A DNA stretch of 64,000 bases from Porphyromonas sp. Its GTDB lineage: Bacteria > Bacteroidota > Bacteroidia > Bacteroidales > Porphyromonadaceae. Location: positions 62,001-126,000 of the forward strand of contig JALFBN010000011.1 of NCBI GenBank assembly GCA_022772085.1, written 5' to 3'. This document shows, piece after piece, positions 46,124 to 55,200 of this stretch. Within the stretch, counting starts at the first letter, position 1, and every line of letters starts with the position of its first letter. The notes below the pieces were generated by a model that did not search any database, was not told the origin of the DNA, and was given only the letters and a program-made list of their open reading frames with translations. The position numbers and the translations under genes are program-made.

Positions 46124-48100
46124 ATGCTTCTTGTCATCACTCCACCCGATGCCACCCCCCAAGTAGTGCAACGTTACAACACACTGCTTGGGTTGGGGGC
46201 ATCCAAATTGCTGCTGCGTCTACCCGAAGCCGATGAGGTGCGTTATGAGGAATGTATCCGTAGCATAAGTCCTCGCTACCGCCATCGTGTTATTTTGGCG
46301 GACTTCTACCACCTTGTACCCAAGGCCGGATTAGGAGGGATTCACCTCAAAGCGGAACGTCGTCCTGATTGGGCTACTTGGCAACAGATCGCTCAAACGG
46401 ACTTTATCACGACTTCAGTACATAGTTTGGAGGAGTTAGAGCATTTGGAGTTCTCCCCCTCAATGGCACTGCTCAGCCCCGTATTTGATAGTATCTCCAA
46501 ATCGGGATACCAAGCGGCGATAGACCTAAAGCATTGCAGAGAGAGATTACCTCAAATACCCTTTCCGGTACTTGCTTTAGGAGGAGTAACACCTGATAAG
46601 ATTCAGATCTGCCGAGATCATGGATTTTCCGGAGGAGCTGTTTTGGGCTATCTAGCGGAGGATATAAATGCTTTGCGAGAACGCTTTTGTGCCTACCCTC
46701 GCCCCGAAGTGCTGACTATTGCGGGACATGACCCCTCCTCTGGCGCAGGACTTACAGCAGACATTCGAGCCATAGAACAGACCGAGAGTTATCCACTATC
46801 GGTCATTAGCTGTACAACAATCCAAAATGAGGGGGAATTTGTCAAAAGTCTTGCGGTAGAAACTCAGCCCTATCTCGCACAAATCCTCAAAACACACACG
46901 CCCCTTGTTGCTAAAATTGGACTCACAACGTCACTTTCCGAGGTTCGTGATCTGATGCTTCAACTGCATCGCGCCGGTGTTGCAACCATCATATGGGATC
47001 CGATCCTGCAACCTTCATACAGTACGAAACCCATTCTCGAACAGGTAGACCCTACAATCCTCGCCGAATGCCTTACCCTCTGCTCTCTTCTTACACCCAA
47101 TATCCCCGAAGCGAAGACTCTATTCGGCACATTGGAGAGAAAAACGTTGCAAGATATAGCTGATCAATTTGGGGTATCGATCCTACTCAAAGGAGGACAT
47201 GCAACCAAAAGCGAATACGCCTCAGACCTCCTCCTACAACCCCACAAGGAGCCAATTCAAACTCACGTCCCCCGAACTCCTTATGACAAACATGGTACAG
47301 GTTGCATTCTCTCCGCTACGATCAGTAGCTACCTGGCACACGGCTACTCCATCCGAGAGTCATGTCGGCTTGCCCAATGGCATGTCGATCAATTAAGACG
47401 TTCCAACTCAAGCAAACTAGGCTACCTAAACACCCCAATAGTATCCCTCAAGGAGGAAAAGCTGCTTCGGGGAAAACTCCAATTCATAACCAACAGTCTC
47501 GATTCCTCCGAAATCTTAAAGCAATGTCAGGCAGCCCTCCAAGGTGGGCTCCGTTGGATTCAACTTCGTATGAAAGAGGCTTCTACCGATGAACGTACAG
47601 CCGTGGCTCGCTCCATCCGCAAGCTGATGCAAGACTACCCATCGAGTATTTTGATTATTGACGATGACGTCGAGGCGGTACTACGTGCCGATGCAGATGG
47701 CGTACACGTGGGATTGAATGATCTCCCTCCAGCCCAAGTACGTGCTCTTTTAGGAAATGAAAAAATAATCGGAGCGACCTGCAACACAATGCAAGATATT
47801 GCATTACGTGCTCTGCAAGGGGTTGATTACATTGGCGTGGGCCCCTATCGCAATACCACAACCAAGAAACTACTGAGTCCCCTACTTGGAGAGAAGGGAA
47901 TGTCTCGTCTCGTCCAATTCAATCGCTCACTACCGGAACCTCTTCCAATGGTGGGCATCGGAGGTATCGAATCGGACGATCTCCCCTCACTCGCCTCGAT
48001 AGGACTTTACGGAGTAGCCCTATCGGGCGTAATCAATCAAGCCGATAATCCCCAAGCCGAGAGTTCCCGACTTGTTAAACTAATCAATCAACACTTCTAA
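46124..48100 (+). CDS. thiDE: Three-domain thiamine protein: ThiE-like/TenI - ThiD - ThiE
   Basis: A 658-residue fusion. Residues ~1-195 are a ThiE/TenI-type barrel (GGIHLKAERRPD, ALLSPVFDSISKSGY, VLALGGVTPDKI) with LLLRLPEA in place of the pyrimidine-binding QxRxK strand, so it is likely not a synthase. It may act as a thiazole tautomerase like TenI. Residues ~198-440 are HMP-phosphate kinase ThiD (TIAGHDPSSGAGLTADI, VAKIGL, LLTPNIPEA, HGTGCILSATI). Residues ~450-658 are thiamine phosphate synthase ThiE with intact motifs WIQLRMKEA, DGVHVGLNDL, IGVGPYRNTTTKK and MVGIGGI. It starts 20 bases after thiC. It would combine late pyrimidine steps and ring coupling in one chain. Confidence 0.92.
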   Translation: MLLVITPPDATPQVVQRYNTLLGLGASKLLLRLPEADEVRYEECIRSISPRYRHRVILADFYHLVPKAGLGGIHLKAERRPDWATWQQIAQTDFITTSVHSLEELEHLEFSPSMALLSPVFDSISKSGYQAAIDLKHCRERLPQIPFPVLALGGVTPDKIQICRDHGFSGGAVLGYLAEDINALRERFCAYPRPEVLTIAGHDPSSGAGLTADIRAIEQTESYPLSVISCTTIQNEGEFVKSLAVETQPYLAQILKTHTPLVAKIGLTTSLSEVRDLMLQLHRAGVATIIWDPILQPSYSTKPILEQVDPTILAECLTLCSLLTPNIPEAKTLFGTLERKTLQDIADQFGVSILLKGGHATKSEYASDLLLQPHKEPIQTHVPRTPYDKHGTGCILSATISSYLAHGYSIRESCRLAQWHVDQLRRSNSSKLGYLNTPIVSLKEEKLLRGKLQFITNSLDSSEILKQCQAALQGGLRWIQLRMKEASTDERTAVARSIRKLMQDYPSSILIIDDDVEAVLRADADGVHVGLNDLPPAQVRALLGNEKIIGATCNTMQDIALRALQGVDYIGVGPYRNTTTKKLLSPLLGEKGMSRLVQFNRSLPEPLPMVGIGGIESDDLPSLASIGLYGVALSGVINQADNPQAESSRLVKLINQHF

Positions 48101-48118
48101 AACTCGTATCTATTAAAA

Positions 48119-48889
48119 ATGGAACAACTAACCATTGCAGGACAATCCTTTGGCTCTCGCCTTTTCCTGGGTACAGGTAAATTTGCTTCTAACACCTTGA
48201 TGCAGCAAGCCATCATCGCATCGGGAAGCGAACTCGTTACCGTGGCCCTCAAACGAGTAGAAACCCACAGCGACCACGATGACCTGGTGGAAGCCATACA
48301 ACAACCCCACATTCGATTGATGCCCAATACCTCGGGTACGCACAATGCTGAGGAGGCCATCTTTGCGGCTCGCCTTGCTCGAGAAGCCTTTGGCTCCAAT
48401 TTCGTAAAAATAGAAGTACATCCCGATCCCAAATATCTCTTACCCGATCCATTTGAGACACTCAAAGCAACAGAAGTTCTGGCGAAAGAGGGATTTTACG
48501 TTATGCCTTATATCCAAGCGGATCCCATCCTATGCAAACATCTCGAAGATGCGGGAGCCGCTGCCGTCATGCCCTTAGGAGCTCCCATTGGAACCAATAA
48601 GGGTCTTCTAACAAGGGACTTCTTACGCATTATCATAGAGCAAAGTTGCATCCCCGTTGTAGTAGATGCGGGCATCGGCGCACCCTCTCATGCCGCAGAA
48701 GCTATGGAGATGGGTGCCGATGCAGTACTAGTCAATACAGCCATTGCAGCGGCAGGAGATCCCGTGGCAATGGCTTTGGCATTCAAAGAAGCTGTGATAG
48801 CCGGACGAAGAGCTTTCGAAGCCGGACTTCCCGCCATTACTCAAAGTGCCTCTGCCACCTCACCCGTAGACAGCTACTTCAACCTATAA
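48119..48889 (+). CDS. thiG: Thiazole synthase ThiG
   Basis: Forms the thiazole phosphate from 1-deoxyxylulose 5-phosphate, ThiS thiocarboxylate and dehydroglycine. The 256-residue barrel has RLFLGTGKF, the Lys of [16 protein letters not shown] that forms the imine, and [20 protein letters not shown] with [10 protein letters not shown]. It lies 18 bases after the fusion gene. Confidence 0.97.
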   Translation: MEQLTIAGQSFGSRLFLGTGKFASNTLMQQAIIASGSELVTVALKRVETHSDHDDLVEAIQQPHIRLMPNTSGTHNAEEAIFAARLAREAFGSNFVKIEVHPDPKYLLPDPFETLKATEVLAKEGFYVMPYIQADPILCKHLEDAGAAAVMPLGAPIGTNKGLLTRDFLRIIIEQSCIPVVVDAGIGAPSHAAEAMEMGADAVLVNTAIAAAGDPVAMALAFKEAVIAGRRAFEAGLPAITQSASATSPVDSYFNL

Positions 48890-48914
48890 ATACTCAGGAG
48901 AGGAGAGAGAAAGA

Positions 48915-50021
48915 ATGACTTATTACGATGAATTAGTAAAACATAATTGGGCTGAAGAGGAGGCCTCCATTTATGCAAAAACCGAATCGGACGTCTTGCG
49001 TGCTTTGGGAAAGGATCGCTGCAACCTCGAAGATTTCAAAGCTCTAATCTCGCCTGCCGCCGAACCTTACCTCCGACAGATGGCACAACGTGCCGAGCAA
49101 CTCACCCTCAAACGCTTCGGTCGTACCATACAGATGTACGTCCCCCTTTACGTATCGAACTATTGTGCCAACCACTGCATCTACTGTGGATTTAACTGCC
49201 ACAATCAGATCCATCGCGTCAAACTCAACGTAGAAGAGATTATGAAGGAGATTGCCGTACTCAAGGACTGGGGATTCCGCCATCTTCTACTCGTATCGGG
49301 AGAAGCACCAAAACTCACGGGTATAGACTACTATGAAGAGGTCGTTAGGGCTGTTCGTCCTCATTTTGCTCAAGTATCTCTAGAGGTACAACCCCTCAAA
49401 ACAGAAGAATATGCGCGTCTTGTAAAGGCAGGGATCAGCTATGTATGCGTCTATCAAGAGACCTACAACGAGCAGGCTTATCCTGAGTTTCACCCCCAAG
49501 GATTGAAGGCAAACTTTCGTTACCGCCTCGAAACTCCCGACCGTTGTGGCGAAGCAGGTGTTCGTAAAATCGGTATTGGAGCTTTGCTGGGACTGCAAAA
49601 CTGGAGGACAGACTCTTTCTTTACCGCTCTACATCTACAATACCTCGAGAAGAACTACTGGCGCACCCGCTACTCGATCTCCCTACCACGACTTCGCCCA
49701 CACGTAGGATCGTTTATGCCCAACGATCCCATCAATGACAAACAGATGGCACAACTGATCTGCGCCTATCGACTATTTGATCCCGAAGTAGACATATCAC
49801 TTTCCACAAGAGAAAGTGCTGCATTCCGAGATATGGCCATGCACATCGGAGCCACCACCATGAGTGCGGCTTCAAGTACCGAGCCGGGAGGATATGCCAC
49901 ACCTCGTACCGAACTCGAGCAATTTGTCATCAACGATGGCAGATCAGTCGAAGAGATGGCTGAAGCAATTCGCCGGCAAGGTTATGAACCCGTATGGAAA
50001 GATTGGGACGAATGGATGTAA
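48915..50021 (+). CDS. thiH: 2-iminoacetate synthase ThiH
   Basis: Radical SAM enzyme that cleaves tyrosine to dehydroglycine and p-cresol for the thiazole ring. The 368 residues include the cluster motif CANHCIYC (C-x3-C-x2-C) near residue 90, VSGEAPKLTG, and the C-terminal SLSTRESAAFRD typical of ThiH. Using ThiH rather than the oxygen-dependent ThiO fits an anaerobe. Its last 10 bases overlap the thiF start. Confidence 0.96.
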   Translation: MTYYDELVKHNWAEEEASIYAKTESDVLRALGKDRCNLEDFKALISPAAEPYLRQMAQRAEQLTLKRFGRTIQMYVPLYVSNYCANHCIYCGFNCHNQIHRVKLNVEEIMKEIAVLKDWGFRHLLLVSGEAPKLTGIDYYEEVVRAVRPHFAQVSLEVQPLKTEEYARLVKAGISYVCVYQETYNEQAYPEFHPQGLKANFRYRLETPDRCGEAGVRKIGIGALLGLQNWRTDSFFTALHLQYLEKNYWRTRYSISLPRLRPHVGSFMPNDPINDKQMAQLICAYRLFDPEVDISLSTRESAAFRDMAMHIGATTMSAASSTEPGGYATPRTELEQFVINDGRSVEEMAEAIRRQGYEPVWKDWDEWM

Positions 50022-50722
50022 ATCAAGATCTTCGGATACGTTATTCACGACAGAGCCTACTCCCCGAAATTGGTCTTGAGGGGCAGGCTCTGCTTGCTTC
50101 CAAGCGGGTACTCGTCGTGGGAGCAGGAGGCTTAGGATCCCCTCTTCTCTATTACCTCGTTGCCGCAGGGATCGGACATATCGGGATCGTGGAGGGAGAC
50201 ACGGTCAATTTGAGTAATCTGCAACGGCAAATTTTATATACCGAAGCGGATCTGGATAAACCCAAAGCAGATTGTGCCCATAGGCGTCTATCCTCACTCA
50301 ATAGCCACTGCGACATCCGAGTTTACCCCTATTTTTTTACTTCAGACAACGCCCTCACCATCACCTCCAACTACGATCTGATCGTGGATGGATGCGACAA
50401 TAATCGGACACGCTACCTCATGGATAATACAGCTCGCACCCTAGGTATTCCCTATCTCTATGGAGCTGTATCGCATTTTATCGGTCAATGTTCACTATTT
50501 CATTACCAAGGATCCGGCGGATATAGCGATCTTTTTTCTTCTCTTGACGAAGAGTCCGACCGAGAGATAATCCCCGTGTTGGGAGCCATGCCGGGAATCC
50601 TTGGATCTATTATGGCTCTGGAAACCCTCAAAACCCTACTTGGCATCGGGACAAGTCTTGCGGGGAAACTACTCCGCATCGATGCACTCAGCCTCGACAT
50701 TCAACTTCTGGACCTTCAGTAA
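50012..50722 (+). CDS. thiF: ThiF-type adenylyltransferase
   Basis: Activates the ThiS C-terminus by adenylation. The 236 residues contain RYSRQSLLPEIG, the nucleotide loop VLVVGAGGLGSPLLYYL, the Arg finger in NLSNLQRQILY, and DLIVDGCDNNRTRYLMD. The two CxxC zinc pairs of E. coli ThiF and MoeB are missing: where CxxC is expected the sequence reads GGYSDLFSSLDEE. The start at 50012 was chosen over 49994 because it directly precedes the conserved RYSRQ region with the usual spacing. It overlaps thiH by 10 bases. Confidence 0.9.
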   Translation: MDVNQDLRIRYSRQSLLPEIGLEGQALLASKRVLVVGAGGLGSPLLYYLVAAGIGHIGIVEGDTVNLSNLQRQILYTEADLDKPKADCAHRRLSSLNSHCDIRVYPYFFTSDNALTITSNYDLIVDGCDNNRTRYLMDNTARTLGIPYLYGAVSHFIGQCSLFHYQGSGGYSDLFSSLDEESDREIIPVLGAMPGILGSIMALETLKTLLGIGTSLAGKLLRIDALSLDIQLLDLQ

Positions 50723-50729
50723 AATCGTT

Positions 50730-51575
50730 ATGAACCTGCTCATTCCAAATCGATTCATCGGATATTACCTGCTTCTTGCTCTGCTACTACCCCTATCAGC
50801 CCAAGCTCAACGTGGACAGGAACATACTGAAAATGGCATCACAACCCTACTAGAGATCCCCGCTCTATCTCAAAGCAGCGACTGCTACTTCATCACCCAC
50901 CACGTCCAAGGCTCGGTCAATTATTCCGTAGAATACGATACCCGTTTACACGTACCACGCTGGGTCGCCTTTACCTTCGACAATAAAAATTGCGAGAAAC
51001 AAAAAGGGGGCAAACGTACCGAAGCATGGGGATGGAATCCCTTTATTCCAACTCAATTTGAGACGGATCGCTCTTGGTTCAAAGGCTATTCTCGAGGGCA
51101 CCTTGTCGCATCCAACGACCGCCAACAGTCGATTGCTGCCAACAAACAGACCTTTTATTACACAAACATGGTACCGCAATACGCCAAGCACAATACGGGG
51201 GTATGGAAACGTCTCGAGGGTGTAGTACAAAAATGGGGACGCAACAAAAAGATGCGAGACATGCTCTACGTGGCTAAAGGAGTAACACTCGCGCCACAGC
51301 ATATCATAGGCTATACAAAAAAAGGAATTGCCGTGCCGCGCTATTTTTGGATGGCACTTGTTCTGCAAAAAGGAACGGAATACTACGGATTAGCGTTCCT
51401 ATCGGAACACAATGAAGCCCCTTTTGAGGGACGACTAGGCAAGCTCACGCTATCGATAGATGAGCTCGAGCAATTCCTTGATCTGGATCTATTTCCCAAC
51501 TTCCCCGACAAAGTAGAGCAGGCTTTTGAACGGCAGAATCCTCTCAAACACACGCACATTTGGTTAAAAATATAA
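50730..51575 (+). CDS. Secreted DNA/RNA non-specific endonuclease
   Basis: A 281-residue nuclease with a signal peptide (IGYYLLLALLLPLSAQAQ). The catalytic motif is YSRGHLVASNDR, an S-R-G-H form of the DRGH motif in the Serratia nuclease family. The metal-binding Asn is in TFYYTNMVPQYAKHNTGVW. It probably degrades nucleic acids outside the inner membrane for nutrition or for escape from neutrophil DNA traps. It starts 7 bases after thiF with no terminator between, so it should be transcribed with the thiamine operon and be subject to the riboswitch if that acts on transcription. The terminator follows at 51613. Confidence 0.88.
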   Translation: MNLLIPNRFIGYYLLLALLLPLSAQAQRGQEHTENGITTLLEIPALSQSSDCYFITHHVQGSVNYSVEYDTRLHVPRWVAFTFDNKNCEKQKGGKRTEAWGWNPFIPTQFETDRSWFKGYSRGHLVASNDRQQSIAANKQTFYYTNMVPQYAKHNTGVWKRLEGVVQKWGRNKKMRDMLYVAKGVTLAPQHIIGYTKKGIAVPRYFWMALVLQKGTEYYGLAFLSEHNEAPFEGRLGKLTLSIDELEQFLDLDLFPNFPDKVEQAFERQNPLKHTHIWLKI

Positions 51576-51612
51576 CTTCCTCTATTACAGCCTCTTTTCC
51601 TACAACTCCATC

Positions 51613-51661
51613 AAAAAAGGTTTCTGCTCAGGAGAAAAAACTCTTTGGCAGAGCCTTTTTT
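51613..51661 (+). terminator. Terminator of the thiamine-nuclease operon
   Basis: AAAAAAGG pairs with CCTTTTTT, and CTGC with GCAG across a small internal loop. The hairpin starts 37 bases after the nuclease stop. The remaining bases to 51794 contain no clear consensus promoter. Confidence 0.75.
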
Positions 51662-51794
51662 AACATTTAATCTTTTCCTAGCAATCGCCACCCCTCCGAA
51701 ACTGCCAATAGAACGAGAGACAAATCGTTACATGTATTTCAATCTTTATACCGATCTTTGCCGACAGAAACAAATAAACATATAACAACCAATT

Positions 51795-52346
51795 ATGATG
51801 AAAAGGAGAATCGTATTTTTTCGGATGAGCTTCCTGCTCTCCCTCGTTTGTGGCATGCTGTTATTGCCAAGTATCACATCTTGTAATAACAGGAACAAAG
51901 AACCTGAAAAACCACAAGTTCAAAATATCGAGCTGACAGGGACAGCTTGGCGTGGCACAGTAGCCACAAAAGATGCTAAAGGGAATCTTATAAAAACCCA
52001 AGTCAGTGTTTCTTTTTTAAAAGGGAAAGGTGAGTGGCATTTTGACAAGAATCCTACAGCCTTTTTCAAAGCGTGGTGGAGGCCATCATATGATGATATG
52101 AATGACTGGAGGTATTCTGCCTTTTCCTATGAGAGAGATGCTCTTACTCTTGTGTCTATGTCTCGATTTGAACTTCCATTTAAATTATTTCAAGGTTCTT
52201 GGATCATAACGAAGCTGACAGATGATGAACTGAATCTTTTTGTAAATCCGGAAACAGAGTCACGAACTATTTGGCTAAATCTCAATAGGATGAATCCCAA
52301 TCCCACTAAAAATAAAACATTGATCTATGCGAAAAAGAATCATTGA
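51795..52346 (+). CDS. Small lipoprotein of unknown family, partner of MACPF protein
   Basis: Predicted lipoprotein of 183 residues: signal peptide MMKRRIVFFRMSFLLSLVC ending in lipobox SITSCNN. The mature part is a small beta-rich domain (TGTAWRGTVATKDAKGN, KTQVSVSFLKGKGEWHF) resembling a lipocalin-like or META-like barrel only in general character. It overlaps the start of the MACPF gene by 20 bases, so the two are translated together. Base composition is AT-richer than the thiamine genes upstream. It could be a partner, chaperone or self-protection factor of the MACPF protein; none of these is shown by the sequence. Confidence 0.65.
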   Translation: MMKRRIVFFRMSFLLSLVCGMLLLPSITSCNNRNKEPEKPQVQNIELTGTAWRGTVATKDAKGNLIKTQVSVSFLKGKGEWHFDKNPTAFFKAWWRPSYDDMNDWRYSAFSYERDALTLVSMSRFELPFKLFQGSWIITKLTDDELNLFVNPETESRTIWLNLNRMNPNPTKNKTLIYAKKNH

Positions 52347-54165
52347 ACACCTGTTATTGCAGTATTTAGGAGCTTTCTTGCTACTCCTAAGCTTGGTTGC
52401 ATGCACCTCTGAACAAGGGCCTAAGAAGAATACGGAAGATCCGAGAGGAGAACTTATCTATGCTCGCTCACAGGAGGCTCCTATCATCTTATGCAAGACT
52501 CCGAAAGAAAACTCTTTACGTTCAGCAATCCCTTATTCTGTTGATCAATATATTGGATTTACATACAATCCTGAACATGGGATCATTGGAGATCAAGAAT
52601 GTTTTAAAAGACAAATCTTTGATATTGACCGTTTTGAAAAAGAGAACCCTCGTGGAGTAGAAATTCTCTCTATGAAGAACACCAAAGCCGATTATAATGT
52701 ATTTGCCAGTAGTGAGTCTCTCATTAAGAACATAGTAGATAAGTACACCTCCACACACAAGGTTGGTTTTGATATTGTATTCTTTAAAATTGGTTATGAG
52801 AAGACTTTCTCAAGAATATTCCATAAGCATGTTGAGTACCAAAAGAACCAAGTCCGTGGAGTGTTGAATGTTCTTTGTCAAGATGCTCGTTATACGCTGG
52901 ATCGCTCCCCTCGTTTAGATAATGTCCTGCGACATAAGTATCTTTCGAAATCTTTTCTAGACAGCCTCTACAATAGACCTTTTGATAAACTATTCTCTAC
53001 AGACGGCATCTATAGTCCTAGTGTCATAACACGTTACATCGCAGGAGGTAAGGCTGATGTTCTTTTTGAAGGTACTTCAAAAAAAAATGTTGAGAGCACA
53101 TCCTTGGAAGAGGATTTGAGGGAGACGATAGAGGCTTCTATTCATGTCTCTGCCAGCGATATAGAGCTGAGTCCCAAACCCGAAACCGAAACGAAATCCT
53201 CATATTTAAGGAACCAAGATGATGACCGTGATGATCATAGGGATGAGGATGAACCGGGAAATTCCTCGTCTTCTAACCAATCAGGGGAAACTAAAAATTT
53301 TAATACTCTAAAGGTATCATACCGAACGATTGGGGGGGGCCATGCAATGGCATTTAGTGCTCCAATGAAATATGGTAATTTAAAGGTGGATCTAACTCCA
53401 TGGGTAAATAGCTTGAATGACAAGTCTACACATGTTCTTATTGACATTCCAGATGGAGGATTTACTCCTATTTCAGAATTTATCCAGGAAGAGAACTTCA
53501 GAAAACGTATCGAATATAAAGCATACAACACGAGCTTCAGCGAGCCTTATATTGAGATTCGCTTGGGAGATAATGATGGGATCTTTCAGTCCTTTTATGA
53601 ACCAACGCCATCATTTCCCTACAAATCTCCACAACCTCTTGATTTGATTTTACATACACGTCATGGTGATGAGATCTCATTGCGACCTATACACGAAAAT
53701 GATAAATCATTTTGGCAAGCACAATATGAAGACGAGTATAATCGTAAAGTGAAAGAGATTGCCGATTATGCACATAGGTACTATAATCTAGACATAAGAA
53801 AAACCTATTATAAGTCCGCAATGCTGAGTGAACGTGTAAAACTAGCATCCAAAGCAAAATTTCCACACACGGGAGAATTGGGAGACAAAATACAAAAATT
53901 CTGTCTTCCGACGACTGTTCATATTGCCTTGTTTGGTCTTAAAGAGGGACAGTTGAAACGCTGCAAGCATCCTTACTACTATGATGAAGCAAAGGGTCTA
54001 TTCATGCAATATCTCTACTTTGTCGAGGGAAACAAGCGTTACGCCTTTGCGATCTACGAGCCCTATATTTTGGATACATATGGTCTTCGCAAACTCTTTG
54101 AAAACGCCAAAGAAGAAGCCCTATCTATACACGACCTGAGGCATTTCAGGATCATTGGTTTGTAA
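52327..54165 (+). CDS. MACPF (perforin-like) lipoprotein
   Basis: A 612-residue predicted lipoprotein with lipobox LSLVACTSE. Residues ~60-370 follow the Bacteroidota MACPF pattern: SVDQYIGFTYNPEHGIIGD, then VEILSMKNTKADYNVFASS, a Lys-rich helix region, and a core with PFDKLFSTDGIYSPSVI followed by TRYIAGGKADVLFEG (residues ~228-248). That segment corresponds to the MACPF signature but lacks the usual YGTH. An acidic low-complexity insert (DDDRDDHRDEDEPGNSSSS, ~298-318) interrupts the domain. The C-terminal ~230 residues are unassigned and may bind a receptor. Bacteroides relatives (BSAP proteins) kill related strains by forming pores. An antagonistic role here is inference. Confidence 0.75.
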   Translation: MRKRIIEHLLLQYLGAFLLLLSLVACTSEQGPKKNTEDPRGELIYARSQEAPIILCKTPKENSLRSAIPYSVDQYIGFTYNPEHGIIGDQECFKRQIFDIDRFEKENPRGVEILSMKNTKADYNVFASSESLIKNIVDKYTSTHKVGFDIVFFKIGYEKTFSRIFHKHVEYQKNQVRGVLNVLCQDARYTLDRSPRLDNVLRHKYLSKSFLDSLYNRPFDKLFSTDGIYSPSVITRYIAGGKADVLFEGTSKKNVESTSLEEDLRETIEASIHVSASDIELSPKPETETKSSYLRNQDDDRDDHRDEDEPGNSSSSNQSGETKNFNTLKVSYRTIGGGHAMAFSAPMKYGNLKVDLTPWVNSLNDKSTHVLIDIPDGGFTPISEFIQEENFRKRIEYKAYNTSFSEPYIEIRLGDNDGIFQSFYEPTPSFPYKSPQPLDLILHTRHGDEISLRPIHENDKSFWQAQYEDEYNRKVKEIADYAHRYYNLDIRKTYYKSAMLSERVKLASKAKFPHTGELGDKIQKFCLPTTVHIALFGLKEGQLKRCKHPYYYDEAKGLFMQYLYFVEGNKRYAFAIYEPYILDTYGLRKLFENAKEEALSIHDLRHFRIIGL

Positions 54166-54219
54166 AAAACAAACACAAGGGAGATGCCCAAAGTCTCTCT
54201 CCATAAAAAATTCACTGAT

Positions 54220-54252
54220 GGGCTGGGAGTTGTTTTGGTACACTCTCAGCCC
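54220..54252. other. Hairpin in the gap after the MACPF gene
   Basis: GGGCTGGGAG and CTCTCAGCCC form a 10-bp stem with one G-T pair around a 13-base loop, followed by TTGAGTTT. It may be a weak terminator for the MACPF pair. Otherwise the 338-base gap from 54166 to 54503 holds only the -7 box listed next; the open frame within it (54184-54408) has no gene-like character. Confidence 0.45.
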
Positions 54253-54389
54253 TTGAGTTTGATACAACCCCTATTTTCGCTTCTTGCTTGGGCAACCTCT
54301 CCCTCCGTTTGCCTCTCCGCTCGCGAGGATCGGGCTTCAGCAAGCCTCGATTTGATTGGGTCCAAATACGTTTTGTCTTGCTTTTGCTG

Positions 54390-54397
54390 TATCTTTG
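54390..54397 (+). promoter_or_regulatory. -7 box (TATCTTTG) of the PASTA-rluD-ddl cluster
   Basis: TATCTTTG matches the consensus, with TTTTG at 54371-54375 as an imperfectly spaced -33 region. The next start is at 54504. Confidence 0.55.
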
Positions 54398-54503
54398 ACG
54401 CCGAATAGATGTGTGTGTGAAACGATCCCACCCCTATAAGCTGCGAAAAAGCAATAACAAGAGAACGTACATACGTCCATACGACGACAATCTAGATTAA
54501 GAT

Positions 54504-55199
54504 ATGAATTGGAAAGATTGGCCCTTTATACGTAAGCACCCGATCCTGAGTTCCCTACTTGCGATGCTCGGCGTATCAGCAGTAATACTCCTTATCGTAT
54601 TCCTATTGATGAGCATCTACACACAGCATGGGGAGGCTGTTACGATTCCCGAACTCAAAGGACTTCCCTATGACGAAGCCGTAGAAAAGCTCGAAGATGC
54701 CGGATTACGCTATGAGGTGATTGACTCCAATTACGTAGAAAACATGAAGCCGGGAACAGTATTTGAGACGATTCCCGAATCAGGTTCTCGCGTCAAACCT
54801 CGTCGCATCATATTCCTAACGATCAATGCCTTTTGTCCTCGCATGATTGCTCTTCCCGAGGTGGAGGGTCAATCGGCTCGCCATGCCAATGCCCTTCTGG
54901 AGGGATTGGGATTTACCAATGTTGGACTCAAGCGTGTTGATGGCCAATATAATGGCTTAGTTGTCGGTATTGCCAATGATAAGGGTGAAAAACTCGCTCC
55001 TGGCTCCAAAGTGCCTCTAAAGGCACATTTGACCCTCCTTGTTACGAGTGATGCTCTCAGCTTTAGTGCAGATAGTTTGGCGATCCAAGAGTCGCTCTTT
55101 GCCCCCACGGTTACGGACTCCACCCAAGCCGAAGCGGAGATCGACACTCGTGATGTAGCTCCCATCGTAGAGAAAGATGAACCCGAAGAATGGTGGTAA
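54504..55199 (+). CDS. PASTA domain protein, membrane anchored
   Basis: A 231-residue protein with one N-terminal helix (ILSSLLAMLGVSAVILLIVFLL) and an extracytoplasmic part with two or more PASTA units: TIPELKGLPYDEAVEKLEDAG, then LPEVEGQSARHANALLEGLG, then a shorter third. PASTA domains bind peptidoglycan fragments or cell-wall enzymes. No kinase or penicillin-binding domain is attached. It is close to ddl (two genes down) and so fits a wall-synthesis cluster. The rluD start lies one base after its stop. Confidence 0.85.
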   Translation: MNWKDWPFIRKHPILSSLLAMLGVSAVILLIVFLLMSIYTQHGEAVTIPELKGLPYDEAVEKLEDAGLRYEVIDSNYVENMKPGTVFETIPESGSRVKPRRIIFLTINAFCPRMIALPEVEGQSARHANALLEGLGFTNVGLKRVDGQYNGLVVGIANDKGEKLAPGSKVPLKAHLTLLVTSDALSFSADSLAIQESLFAPTVTDSTQAEAEIDTRDVAPIVEKDEPEEWW

Positions 55200-55200
55200 G

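Noticed and set aside
54184-54431. Open frames on both strands between the MACPF and PASTA genes
   Set aside because: Neither shows a family pattern, and both cross the hairpin and promoter of the region.
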